Source: Rhizobium sp. NLR16a | Lineage (GTDB): Bacteria; Pseudomonadota; Alphaproteobacteria; Rhizobiales; Rhizobiaceae | DNA: 64,000 nucleotides | Assembly: GCF_017948245.1 (NCBI RefSeq) | Contig: NZ_CP072865.1 | Coordinates: forward strand, 3,683,501 to 3,747,500 | Direction: 5' to 3' | Shown here: positions 9,086-17,090 of the stretch, piece after piece | Position numbering within the stretch: the first letter of the stretch is position 1 | Layout of the letters: every line of letters starts with the position of its first letter | Notes under the pieces: model-generated | Databases searched by the model: none | The model's input: only the letters and a program-made list of their open reading frames with translations | What the model was told of the DNA's origin: nothing | Program-made: the position numbers and the translations under genes

Positions 9086-10162
9086 ATGACTGACAGCAAA
9101 GACGAAGCCCTTTCGCCAGAAGGCGTCGGCAACCTGCCCCATCTTGCCGAAGCCCTCGATGACGATCGGTTTCGACACTTTCTCGATCATGTCCCATTTG
9201 CAGTGGCGGTCTCCGAGCTCGGCACCTGTGAAAAGCTAATTTACGTAAACCTCGAATTCGAACGGCTGACAGCGCTGACCGCCAGACAGGTGGAGGGGAA
9301 ACGCTGGACGGACATCGAGGTGAATTGCAGTGCAGTCTCCGGGGAGACAACGCTTGCAGCCGCTGTGACCACGGCGGAGGAATATATTGGCGCCTTCTCG
9401 CTCGTGGCAGAACCGGAAAGCGATGTGACTATCGACGTGTGGTCGAACACGATCGTCAACGATGATGACGTCCCGCTTTTCCGTCTGGTCGCCTTCGCTG
9501 CCCGCAACGAGGTGACGGGTGGCCAGAGCTTCAGCGAGCTGCTGGCCGAGAAGGATGTCCTTCTGCGAGAACTTCAGCATCGTGTGAAGAACAATCTGCA
9601 GATGATAACGGCGCTGATCCGAATGGAAGCGCGTAATGCTCAAAAGAACGAGGAGAGCGAGCGGTTTGCACGTCTTGCGGGTCGGATCGAAGCCTTGGCT
9701 CTGCTTTACCGCGCACTGTCGGACGAAGACAAAGGCGCGATGATCGATCTCGGCAGCTATGTGAGCCAGATCGCCGCGTCGGTCATGGCCGCCCACGCTG
9801 TGGAAGGGATCCGAATCGACATGAAGGTGGACACCTGGCCGGTTTCCGTGAACGTGGCAATGCCTGCCGGACTCGTCGTTAACGAGCTCCTGACCAACAC
9901 ATTCAAGCATGCCTTCGTAGGGCGAGATGGCGGAGAGATCATGCTGCGTTGTGTCGTCAGCGACACCGGATGCAGGATCACTGTCGCCGATAACGGGGTC
10001 GGCCTTCCTGAGAATGTGCCTTGGCCGAACCCCGGAAAACTGAGCGCCATGATCATCCAGTCCCTGAAACAGAACGCCCGCGCCCAGGTCGAAGTCAGCT
10101 CTTCCCCCGGCAGGGGAATGAGTGTCTCGCTCGCGTTCCCAAGAGTCGAAGCGGCCCAATAG
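9086..10162 (+). CDS. PAS-containing HWE/HisKA_2 sensor histidine kinase
   Basis: This 358-residue soluble kinase has an N-terminal PAS fold (about 20-125, with FAVAVSELG and FERLTALT). A HisKA_2 phosphoacceptor LLRELQHRVKNNLQMI follows, and then an HATPase domain with NELLTNTFKHAF and DNGVGLP. This is the HWE / HisKA_2 group, which often includes light and general-stress kinases. The PAS lacks the flavin-binding Cys motif of LOV domains, so it is probably not a photoreceptor. No response regulator is adjacent. The start is uncertain: another ATG lies at 9047, and neither has a strong ribosome site. Confidence 0.85.
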   Translation: MTDSKDEALSPEGVGNLPHLAEALDDDRFRHFLDHVPFAVAVSELGTCEKLIYVNLEFERLTALTARQVEGKRWTDIEVNCSAVSGETTLAAAVTTAEEYIGAFSLVAEPESDVTIDVWSNTIVNDDDVPLFRLVAFAARNEVTGGQSFSELLAEKDVLLRELQHRVKNNLQMITALIRMEARNAQKNEESERFARLAGRIEALALLYRALSDEDKGAMIDLGSYVSQIAASVMAAHAVEGIRIDMKVDTWPVSVNVAMPAGLVVNELLTNTFKHAFVGRDGGEIMLRCVVSDTGCRITVADNGVGLPENVPWPNPGKLSAMIIQSLKQNARAQVEVSSSPGRGMSVSLAFPRVEAAQ

Positions 10163-10275
10163 CTATATCAGCGGCGCCGCCGCTCCATTAGCTAGCGGAA
10201 CCGCTAGACGCTGGGCACCATTCGCAGGTAGTTTGGAGCGCGCCCGAAGAGCGCGCCCTCCGCCGATACACACAC

Positions 10276-10833
10276 TTACATCTTCGGCAGCAGAACCTTG
10301 TCGACGACGTGGATGACGCCGTTCGACTGCTTGACATCGGCGATGGTCACATGGGCGACAGTGCCGTTTTCGTCGGTCAACGTGATCTTGCCCATATCCT
10401 CCCTGGCTTTGATCACGCAGCCGCCGACCGTCCTGATGTCGTGTTCGCCGCCGTCATCCTTGATCATCTTGGCGACGGTCCTCGCCATCGCGTCGGCCGC
10501 CACCACGTGGCAGGTCAGAACCTTTGTGAGCGTCGCCTTGTTCTCCGGCTTCAGCAAAGTATCGACGGTGCCCTTGGGCAAGGCGGCGAAAGCCTCGTTG
10601 GTCGGCGCAAAAACGGTGAAGGGCCCTTTGCTCTCGAGTGTGCCGACGAGACCGGCAGCCTTGACGGCGGCGACCAGCGTCGTGTGATCCTTGGAGTTTA
10701 CGGCATTTTCGACGATGTTTTTGGTTTCGAACATCGCAGCGCCGCCGACCTTGGGGTTCTTCGCATAAGCGGCGAAGGCCACGGCTGAAATGGCAGCCGC
10801 GAAGGTGAGGCCGCGCAACAAATTCTTGGTCAT
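10276..10833 (-). CDS. Secreted fasciclin-domain protein
   Basis: This 185-residue protein has a signal peptide (MTKNLLRGLTFAAAISAVAF, cleavage after AYA) and one fasciclin (FAS1) domain: TLVAAVKAAGL, GPFTVFAPTNEAF and the C-terminal NGVIHVVDKVLLP. FAS1 proteins mediate adhesion; the bacterial ones are periplasmic or surface. I chose the ATG at 10833 because AGAGGAGAAAATC precedes it. It lies downstream of an ECF sigma and anti-sigma pair on the same strand, with a gap of about 126 bases, and is a likely target of that sigma factor. Confidence 0.92.
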   Translation of the reverse strand: MTKNLLRGLTFAAAISAVAFAAYAKNPKVGGAAMFETKNIVENAVNSKDHTTLVAAVKAAGLVGTLESKGPFTVFAPTNEAFAALPKGTVDTLLKPENKATLTKVLTCHVVAADAMARTVAKMIKDDGGEHDIRTVGGCVIKAREDMGKITLTDENGTVAHVTIADVKQSNGVIHVVDKVLLPKM

Positions 10834-10959
10834 GATTTTCTCCTCTGGCCGGGCACTGTCCGCCGGCTTTATGCCTGAGCGTCGTCCCGACATTTCGAAC
10901 TACGAAAGGCAGCGCCGAAGAGTTTCAGGCAGGAGAGATGATTTTCGTTCTAGCCAGCG

Positions 10960-11679
10960 TTATGGCCGGTGCACCGTGCCGCTCGCGATGACCGGACCGG
11001 TCGCCTGCCCCGTCGGCGAACCGCCGAAAGGTTCGAGGCTGACGGCAAGGTTTGCGCCGTCGGCAAGATTCTTGCGCAGTTCGGCGGGAATGACGAGCTC
11101 GCCGCTTTCGCCCGGCTGGAAGACGCCGAGCGATTTCGGCACGCCACTGCCCGGCACCAGCCAGAGTTCCAGCGACTTCTCCTCCGGCTTGCCGGCTGCG
11201 ACCGGCACGATCTTCAGCCGACCGCTCTGGATCTCGTAGGAGGCGCGGAGATTGATGGCGTTGTTTTGGCCCGAAAGTTCGGCGACCAGCGGTGCCGGCC
11301 CCTGCGGCTGGGGTACGAGGCCGGAGGCGAAGATGACGGCGCTGACGGCAACGACGATGCAGGCGAAGGCCAGTGAGCGCCAGAAGACCGCCGAATTCCA
11401 CAGTCCCTGCGAAAAGGATCCGGGCTTTCCGGCATCGCCGAACAACCGAGACTCGATCTGCTTGAAGGTTTCCCGGCTCGGCGCGACGCCGTCATATTCG
11501 TCGTTGAAGGCGGAAAGGTTGGTTTCCCAGCGGCTGACGATGGCGGCAAAGGGCCGATCGTGGCGCATGCGTTCTTCCACCACCCGGCGATCCTGCAGCG
11601 ATAGGACGCCAAGCACATATTCGCCGGCGAGAACCTCGTCGCGGGAGCGGTCTCCCTTGCTTTTGTCGGGCGATGTCAT
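10960..11679 (-). CDS. Anti-sigma factor, RskA-like
   Basis: This 239-residue single-pass membrane protein has an N-terminal cytoplasmic sigma-binding domain (AGEYVLGVLSLQDRRVVEERM) without the zinc-binding HxxxCxxC of the ZAS group. A membrane helix lies at about residues 100-125 (FWRSLAFACIVVAVSAVIFA), followed by an extracytoplasmic RskA-type domain with ELWLVPGSGVPKSLG. It should hold the sigma factor encoded just upstream until a signal triggers its release. The ATG at 11679 overlaps the sigma stop by four bases (ATGA), the usual coupling for such pairs. Confidence 0.9.
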   Translation of the reverse strand: MTSPDKSKGDRSRDEVLAGEYVLGVLSLQDRRVVEERMRHDRPFAAIVSRWETNLSAFNDEYDGVAPSRETFKQIESRLFGDAGKPGSFSQGLWNSAVFWRSLAFACIVVAVSAVIFASGLVPQPQGPAPLVAELSGQNNAINLRASYEIQSGRLKIVPVAAGKPEEKSLELWLVPGSGVPKSLGVFQPGESGELVIPAELRKNLADGANLAVSLEPFGGSPTGQATGPVIASGTVHRP

Positions 11680-12215
11680 CGTTCCATGCACTCTCTCAGT
11701 TTCAAGAGGCTGCGCCTGAGCCAGGTCCGCATCGTGTTCAGCGGAACGCCGAACTGATCCGCCAGTTCCTGATAGCTCAGCCCTTCGACATAAGCCCGTT
11801 TCACCGCGACCGCACGATCAGCTTCCAACTCTTCCATGCAGGTGTCAATCCGCCTTCCTTCATCCTTCGTCACCGTCTGCCTTTCCGGGTCGGGTGCGGC
11901 ATCGGCAAGATCGTAGGCGCTGTCGATTTCGTCGGCGACGGGCTTGCGCGCCCGCAGCGCATCGATCGACCGGTTGCGGGCAATCGCCGAGAGCCATGCC
12001 GAGGACGAACCCGCGGCTGCCTGGAAGCCTCGGGCCCTCTGCCAGATGCTGATATAGACTTCCTGCAGGGCCTCCTCGGCTTCCATGCGATCCTTCAAGA
12101 TGCGCAGGCAGATCGCAAAAAGTTTCGGTCCGGTCTGGTTGTAGAGAGCCGTAAAGGCCGTGCGGTCGCCAAGCGCGACGCGGCCGATCAGGTCTGCAAT
12201 CTCATCGCCTTGCAT
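11676..12215 (-). CDS. ECF-type RNA polymerase sigma factor (SigK/RpoE-like)
   Basis: This 179-residue sigma factor has region 2 ([37 protein letters not shown]) and region 4 ([33 protein letters not shown]), with no region 1 or 3. I chose the ATG at 12215, preceded by GAGGA; the ATG at 12227 is possible. The gene is coupled to the RskA-like anti-sigma gene and followed by a fasciclin gene. This arrangement resembles mycobacterial SigK, which controls fasciclin-type antigens. The promoter recognised is unknown. Confidence 0.93.
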   Translation of the reverse strand: MQGDEIADLIGRVALGDRTAFTALYNQTGPKLFAICLRILKDRMEAEEALQEVYISIWQRARGFQAAAGSSSAWLSAIARNRSIDALRARKPVADEIDSAYDLADAAPDPERQTVTKDEGRRIDTCMEELEADRAVAVKRAYVEGLSYQELADQFGVPLNTMRTWLRRSLLKLRECMER

Positions 12216-12360
12216 GCAGTTCCTCATATCATGCTCACGTATGCCGGACGGTCAGGGCCACCGGCTCCGCGCCAGATACGAAAAACTATTGCCCTCTGGA
12301 TTATTCCCTCTGTCAGAAACTTGCGATAAAAGGCCCGCGATCAACTCCTGCGGGGTCCCC

Positions 12361-13248
12361 ATGAACGAGTCCGAAAGCGAAATCCAGGCACGTCTTCTCG
12401 CCCAGGCGCTGCCTTTCATGCAGCGTTATGAAAACAAGACGATCGTGGTGAAGTACGGCGGCCATGCGATGGGCAATCCCGAGCTCGGCAAGGCCTTTGC
12501 CAGCGATATCGCGCTTTTGAAGCAGTCGGGCGTCAACCCGATCGTCGTTCACGGCGGCGGCCCGCAGATCGGCGCCATGCTGACCAAGATGGGCATCGAA
12601 TCGAAATTCGAAGGCGGGCTTCGCGTTACCGACCAGAAGACGGTCGAGATCGTCGAGATGGTGCTCGCTGGCTCGATCAACAAGGAGATCGTCGCGCTGA
12701 TCAACCAGACCGGCGAATGGGCGATCGGCCTTTGCGGCAAGGACGGCAACATGGTCTTCGCCGAAAAGGCGCGCAAGACCATTAAAGATCCGGATTCCAA
12801 CATCGAGCGGGTGCTTGATCTCGGCTTCGTCGGCGAAGTGGTCGAGGTTGACCGCACGCTGCTCGATCTGCTCGCCCGCTCCGAGATGATCCCGGTCATC
12901 GCGCCCGTGGCGCCGGGGCGCGACGGAGCCACCTACAATATCAACGCCGACACTTTCGCCGGCGCCATAGCCGGCGCGCTCAACGCCACCCGTCTGCTGT
13001 TCCTGACCGACGTGCCCGGCGTGCTCGACAAGAAAGGTCAGCTGATCAAGGAGCTTTCCGTCGCCGAAGCGCATGCGCTGATCGCCGACGGCACGATCTC
13101 AGGCGGCATGATCCCGAAGGTCGAGACCTGCATCGATGCGATCAGGGCCGGCGTCCAGGGCGTCGTCATCCTGAACGGCAAGACCGCCCATTCCGTCCTG
13201 CTCGAGATTTTCACCGAGCACGGCATCGGAACGCTGATCGTTCCCTGA
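12361..13248 (+). CDS. argB: Acetylglutamate kinase
   Basis: This 295-residue amino-acid kinase phosphorylates N-acetylglutamate in the second step of arginine synthesis. Signatures seen are [10 protein letters not shown] (about 30), [12 protein letters not shown], the [15 protein letters not shown] substrate site and [10 protein letters not shown] near the C-terminus. The N-terminal helix ([19 protein letters not shown]) matches arginine-inhibitable hexameric enzymes that can bind PII. I chose the ATG at 12361; upstream in-frame sequence is antisense to the sigma gene. An intrinsic terminator follows the stop. Confidence 0.97.
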   Translation: MNESESEIQARLLAQALPFMQRYENKTIVVKYGGHAMGNPELGKAFASDIALLKQSGVNPIVVHGGGPQIGAMLTKMGIESKFEGGLRVTDQKTVEIVEMVLAGSINKEIVALINQTGEWAIGLCGKDGNMVFAEKARKTIKDPDSNIERVLDLGFVGEVVEVDRTLLDLLARSEMIPVIAPVAPGRDGATYNINADTFAGAIAGALNATRLLFLTDVPGVLDKKGQLIKELSVAEAHALIADGTISGGMIPKVETCIDAIRAGVQGVVILNGKTAHSVLLEIFTEHGIGTLIVP

Positions 13249-13255
13249 TCAAGGC

Positions 13256-13290
13256 TGCGCCCCTCAGCGGAACGAAGGGCGCATCTTTTA
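13256..13290 (+). terminator. Intrinsic terminator after argB
   Basis: TGCGCCC (13256-13262) pairs with GGGCGCA (13277-13283), followed by TCTTTTA, starting 8 bases after the argB stop. Confidence 0.7.
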
Positions 13291-13385
13291 CACGCCGCGC
13301 ACGGGCGCAAATCGGAGCCGCTAGCAGGCGCTCAATCGTCGCGCCCTTTTTAGCCCATCGGAGGACGCAGGCGTCTGCCCGGCGC

Positions 13386-13790
13386 TCAAGGCGCCTCCTT
13401 CACGCGGGCGCGCGCCTTGCTTTCCTTCTTGATCGGCCGACCGACCGGGCAGACCTCCTGCACGAAGCCGTTCAGCGTATTGACGAGATTGTTCTCGATC
13501 AGAGAATAATGGACGAACTGGCCCTGTTTCTCCCGTCTGATCAACCCCGCAGTTTCGAGGACGGACAGATGCTGCGAAACGGCAGGCTTGGACATGCTGA
13601 AGCGGTCGGCGATCTCGCCGGCAGTCAGGCCGCAGGCCGAGAGATAGGCAAGGATCTTCCGGCGCGGCGCACTGGAAAGCGCGTGGAACACCCGCTGGGC
13701 AGCGCCGACAGAGCTGCCTTCTGCAATGTCATCGAAAGTCTCGCCTTCCAAGTCCCGTCTCCGTGCTGCGGCATCATCGCGTCGATCCAT
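13386..13790 (-). CDS. ArsR-family winged-helix regulator
   Basis: This 134-residue regulator has the winged helix LSSAPRRKILAYLS, LTAGEIADRFSMSKPAVSQHLSVLETAGL and IRREKQGQFVHYSL. It lacks the CVC metal site of ArsR/SmtB metal sensors, so it probably senses something else or forms a different dimer site (SdpR-like). It is divergent from a desaturase gene. Two AT-rich palindromes fill the gap, the first only two bases from this gene's ATG. Autorepression and control of the desaturase are therefore likely. The highly charged first 30 residues leave the start a little uncertain. Confidence 0.9.
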   Translation of the reverse strand: MDRRDDAAARRRDLEGETFDDIAEGSSVGAAQRVFHALSSAPRRKILAYLSACGLTAGEIADRFSMSKPAVSQHLSVLETAGLIRREKQGQFVHYSLIENNLVNTLNGFVQEVCPVGRPIKKESKARARVKEAP

Positions 13791-13791
13791 G

Positions 13792-13858
13792 AATTAAGCA
13801 ATTAATGTATTGCTTAATTATTTTCATTGGCGCAAAGTAATTAGGTAATTGCTTAATT
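13792..13858. promoter_or_regulatory. Tandem AT-rich palindromic operators, ArsR/desaturase
   Basis: The first palindrome is AATTAAGCAAT (13792-13802), six bases, then ATTGCTTAATT (13809-13819), a perfect 11-base inverted repeat. The second, AATTAGGTAA / TTGCTTAATT (13839-13858), repeats the right arm exactly and matches the left arm in 8 of 10 positions. Both lie between divergent start codons at 13790 and 13916, where an ArsR-family dimer would bind. Confidence 0.75.
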
Positions 13859-13915
13859 AATGAATTAGCGGGTGATGTTCAAGGACAGAATGCGCCCGGT
13901 CGGAAGGAGTTTGCC

Positions 13916-14866
13916 ATGAGCAGTATTTCCACCGGACGGATGATCGACGACAGCAGCGATTCATTGAAGGGCAAAGTCGTCTGGGTTCCGGGAAAGTCGA
14001 TCTGGATCACCGCCATGACCGTGATTGCCGCTATTGGCGGGCCGCTGACCTTCAGCTGGAGCGCTTTTGCCGTCTTTATCGTCCTGACTGCCGTCACGAT
14101 CTGCCTCGGTCATTCGGTCGGCATGCACCGGCTGCTCATCCACCGCTCCTTCAGCACACCTCTCTGGATCGAGCGCTTCCTCGTCTATCTCGGTACGCTG
14201 GTCGGAATGGCCGGTCCCTTCGGCATGATCTACGCGCACGACATTCGCGACTGGGCGCAACGGCAGCGAGACTGCCATGACCTCTTTGCCCATCGGAAAC
14301 CTTTCTTCTTGGATGCCTTCTGGCAGATGCATTGCATGGTGGCGCTGGACCACCCGCCACGTTTCGTCCTCGATGATCGCGAGCGACGCGACCACTTCTA
14401 TCGCTTCCTGGAGGCGACATGGATGGGGCAGCAGATTCCCTTGGCATTCGTGCTTTTCGCGCTCGGTGGGCTGCCGTGTGTGGTCTGGGGTATTGCGGTG
14501 CGGATATCAGTCTCGCTGACCGGGCACTGGCTGGTCGGTCATTTCGCACATCGAGCCGGCCATCAGGGCTGGAGTGTCGACGATGTCGCGGTGCAGGGTT
14601 ATAACCTGCCGCATTTCGGGCTGGTGACCTTCGGCGAGAGCTTCCATGGCAACCACCACGCCTTTCCGGAATCAGCCCGGCTCGGCGTCGAACCGGGGCA
14701 AGTGGACCTCGGTTGGCATTTCATACGGCTGCTGGCCGGGCTCGGCCTTGCTTCGGCGATCAAACTTCCACACATGATCGCGCCAAGAAGAGGGTTGAGG
14801 CGCGTCGCAGTCTCTGAAGCTGCTGACAACCGGCATCCGCCACAAGGTTCGATGGACACCGCCTGA
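13916..14866 (+). CDS. Membrane fatty-acid desaturase-like protein
   Basis: This 316-residue membrane di-iron protein of the acyl-CoA / acyl-lipid desaturase superfamily has several hydrophobic segments. Box 1 is HRLLIH within GHSVGMHRLLIHRSF, and the last box is HGNHH within GESFHGNHHAFPESAR. The middle box is unusual: instead of HRxHH it reads AHDIRDWAQRQRDCHDLF. An additional GHFAHRAGHQGW supplies histidines. The substrate is unknown. The start has an excellent ribosome site (CGGAAGGAGTTTGCC). It is transcribed away from an ArsR regulator gene with shared operator-like palindromes, so membrane-lipid adjustment under that regulator is a fair guess. Confidence 0.82.
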   Translation: MSSISTGRMIDDSSDSLKGKVVWVPGKSIWITAMTVIAAIGGPLTFSWSAFAVFIVLTAVTICLGHSVGMHRLLIHRSFSTPLWIERFLVYLGTLVGMAGPFGMIYAHDIRDWAQRQRDCHDLFAHRKPFFLDAFWQMHCMVALDHPPRFVLDDRERRDHFYRFLEATWMGQQIPLAFVLFALGGLPCVVWGIAVRISVSLTGHWLVGHFAHRAGHQGWSVDDVAVQGYNLPHFGLVTFGESFHGNHHAFPESARLGVEPGQVDLGWHFIRLLAGLGLASAIKLPHMIAPRRGLRRVAVSEAADNRHPPQGSMDTA

Positions 14867-15104
14867 TGTCCGTGGCGGCATCCAGGTTGGGGCAGATGGA
14901 GGCCGGCCCGACCTTCGAGGCCCCTGCGGGGCATACACGGATGAGGGAGGTCGGAGGATGCCGCGGCTGATCGTCAGCGTGGTTGCAAGCCTCCGCAGCG
15001 ACGATATTCGCTCCGACAGGTCGCAAAACGCACGATCTAGCCTTGGCAAGATTTCGAATCGTGCTTTAGGTTGCGGCCCGAAATATAAACGGGTCGAGCA
15101 AAAG

Positions 15105-16253
15105 ATGCGCCTTACAGACTGCTATAATTTCCACGATTTCCGGCGCATGGCCAAACAGCGTCTTCCCGGGCCGATCTTCGACTATATCGATGGTGCCGCC
15201 GATGACGAGGTGACCTATCGGCGCAATAGCGCGGCCTTCGAGGCTTGCGATCTGGTGCCCGACGTCTTGCGCGGCGTGGCCGAGGTCGACATGTCGGTGA
15301 CGGTCATGGGGCAGAAGCTCGCCATGCCGGTCTATTGCTCGCCGACGGCGCTGCAGCGGCTTTTCCATCACCAGGGGGAACGGGCGGTCGCGGCGGCAGC
15401 GGCAAAACACGGCACGATGTTCGGCGTCTCCTCACTCGGCACGATCAGCCTGGAGGAGGCCAGGCAGATCAGCGACGGGCCACAGGTCTATCAGTTCTAT
15501 TTCCACAAGGACCGCGGGCTGAACCACGAAATGATGGCGCGGGCGAAAAATGCCGGTGTGCAGGCGATGATGCTGACGGTCGACAGCATCACCGGCGGGA
15601 ACCGCGAGCGCGACAAGCGCACCGGTTTTGCCATTCCCTTCAAGCTCAATCTCGCCGGCATGATGCAGTTTGCCATCAAGCCGTCCTGGGCGATCGACTG
15701 GATGACGCATGAGGCGTTCCGGCTGCCGCAGCTCGAAAACCACGTCAAGATGGACGGCGGCGCGCTGTCGATCAGCCGCTACTTCACCGAAATGCTCGAC
15801 CCCTCCATGTCATGGAACGACGTGGCTGACATGGTGCAGGCCTGGGGCGGGCAATTCTGCCTGAAGGGCATCATGTCGGTTGAGGACGCCAAGCGCGCGG
15901 TCGAGATCGGCTGCACCGGCATCGTGCTTTCCAATCATGGCGGACGCCAGCTCGACGGCTCGCGCAGCGCCTTCGACCAGCTCGCCGAGATCGTCGATGC
16001 CGTCGGCGACCGCATCGACGTGATGATGGATGGCGGCGTGCAGCGGGGAACGCATGTTCTGAAGGCCCTGTCGCTCGGCGCGAAGGCCGTCGGCCTCGGC
16101 CGCTACTATCTCTTCCCCCTCGCCGCTGCCGGACAGCCCGGCGTCGAACGTGCGCTGGAGACGATGCGCACCGAGATCGAGCGCGACATGAAGCTGATGG
16201 GCTGCACCTCGGTCGACCAGCTGACGCGGCGCAATCTGCGCTTCCGCTCTTGA
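15105..16253 (+). CDS. lldD: L-lactate dehydrogenase / FMN alpha-hydroxy-acid dehydrogenase
   Basis: This 382-residue FMN enzyme oxidises L-lactate (or a related 2-hydroxy acid) to pyruvate, passing electrons to the respiratory chain. Signatures seen are DYIDGAADDEVTYRRN at the N-terminus and the FMN/active-site segment VLSNHGGRQLDGSRS, with the catalytic His and Arg of the family. DGGVQRGTHVLKALSLGA follows. I chose the ATG at 15105, where homology begins (MRLTDCYNFHDFRRMA). It stands alone; the 238 bases before it show no clear feature. Substrate specificity within the family cannot be told from sequence alone. Confidence 0.9.
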   Translation: MRLTDCYNFHDFRRMAKQRLPGPIFDYIDGAADDEVTYRRNSAAFEACDLVPDVLRGVAEVDMSVTVMGQKLAMPVYCSPTALQRLFHHQGERAVAAAAAKHGTMFGVSSLGTISLEEARQISDGPQVYQFYFHKDRGLNHEMMARAKNAGVQAMMLTVDSITGGNRERDKRTGFAIPFKLNLAGMMQFAIKPSWAIDWMTHEAFRLPQLENHVKMDGGALSISRYFTEMLDPSMSWNDVADMVQAWGGQFCLKGIMSVEDAKRAVEIGCTGIVLSNHGGRQLDGSRSAFDQLAEIVDAVGDRIDVMMDGGVQRGTHVLKALSLGAKAVGLGRYYLFPLAAAGQPGVERALETMRTEIERDMKLMGCTSVDQLTRRNLRFRS

Positions 16254-16319
16254 GCGCAAACGCGATGTCGCTGCGGGCCGCAACCTTTCGTGCGGATGCG
16301 GCCCTCGAGCGTATTGGCT

Positions 16320-17090
16320 TCAGAGCTGGCTATAAATCGCCGCCGCCGCCTGCTTCAGCTTTTCCATCATCGACCGGTAGGGTCCCGGCCCATAGCTGAT
16401 GCGGCCGACGCCGAGCTTTGCCAGGGTTTTCACATCGGGGGCGCCTGCCCGCATCATGATGTTGACCGGCAGCGACGATGCCGCGCAGATCTTTTCGATC
16501 AAGGCGGGCTCGATCAGGCCGGGCACGAAGAAGCCGCTGCCGCCCGCTGCCGCATAGGCCCTGCCCCGCTCGATCGCCTCATCCACCAGGCCGGCATGTT
16601 TGGAGAGATCGCTCTCGGCCAGAAAAAGGTCGGTGCGGGCGTTGATGAAGAAGGCGATGTCCCTGCCGTCGGCCATGGCGCGAATGGCGCGGATGCGGGC
16701 CGCCTGGCTCTCGACAGGATAAAGTCCGTCGCCCGAGACCACACGGTCCTCGAAATTGATGCCGATGGCGCCGACCTCCATCAGCTGGGCGACATTGGCG
16801 GCCGCCCTGTCAGGATCTGCGGAATAGGCGCCTTCGAAATCAACCGAAAGCGGCAGGTCGACGGCATCGGAGATGGATTTGGCCGTCTCCACAAGCACCG
16901 ACATCGGCAGTTTCTCGCCGTCGGCAAAGCCGTGGGCGGCGGCGACCGACCAGCTTCCCGTCGCAAGCGCCTTGGCGCCGGCATCGGCAATGGCCTTTGC
17001 CGTGCCGGCGTCCCAGATATTGTAGAGCACGATCGGATCGCCCTTCCGGTGAAGCGCGGCGAATGCCTTGGCGTTTTCAGTCTGGTTCAT
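16320..17090 (-). CDS. Isocitrate lyase / PEP mutase family protein
   Basis: This is a 256-residue TIM-barrel protein. It shows VLYNIWDAGTAKAIADAGAKALAT, the Mg-site region SVDFEGAYS and INFEDRV, and AFFINARTDLF. It lacks the KKCGH catalytic loop of true isocitrate lyases, so it is closer to carboxyphosphonoenolpyruvate / oxaloacetate-type lyases of unknown substrate. The ATG at 17090 has an AGGAGACAGC ribosome site and overlaps the ada stop by four bases, so the two genes are coupled. Why a C-C lyase should be translated together with an alkylation-repair protein is unclear. Confidence 0.85.
   Translation of the reverse strand: MNQTENAKAFAALHRKGDPIVLYNIWDAGTAKAIADAGAKALATGSWSVAAAHGFADGEKLPMSVLVETAKSISDAVDLPLSVDFEGAYSADPDRAAANVAQLMEVGAIGINFEDRVVSGDGLYPVESQAARIRAIRAMADGRDIAFFINARTDLFLAESDLSKHAGLVDEAIERGRAYAAAGGSGFFVPGLIEPALIEKICAASSLPVNIMMRAGAPDVKTLAKLGVGRISYGPGPYRSMMEKLKQAAAAIYSQL

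Noticed and set aside
10192..10207. Palindrome CTAGCGG-AA-CCGCTAG between convergent kinase and fasciclin genes
   Set aside because: The two-base loop and absence of a T-run make it a poor terminator. No other role is suggested.
10880..10950. GAAAC-N17-CGTA pattern upstream of the fasciclin gene as an ECF promoter
   Set aside because: The sigma gene's own upstream region has only GAATA and CGTA at a different spacing (21), so no shared motif can be claimed.
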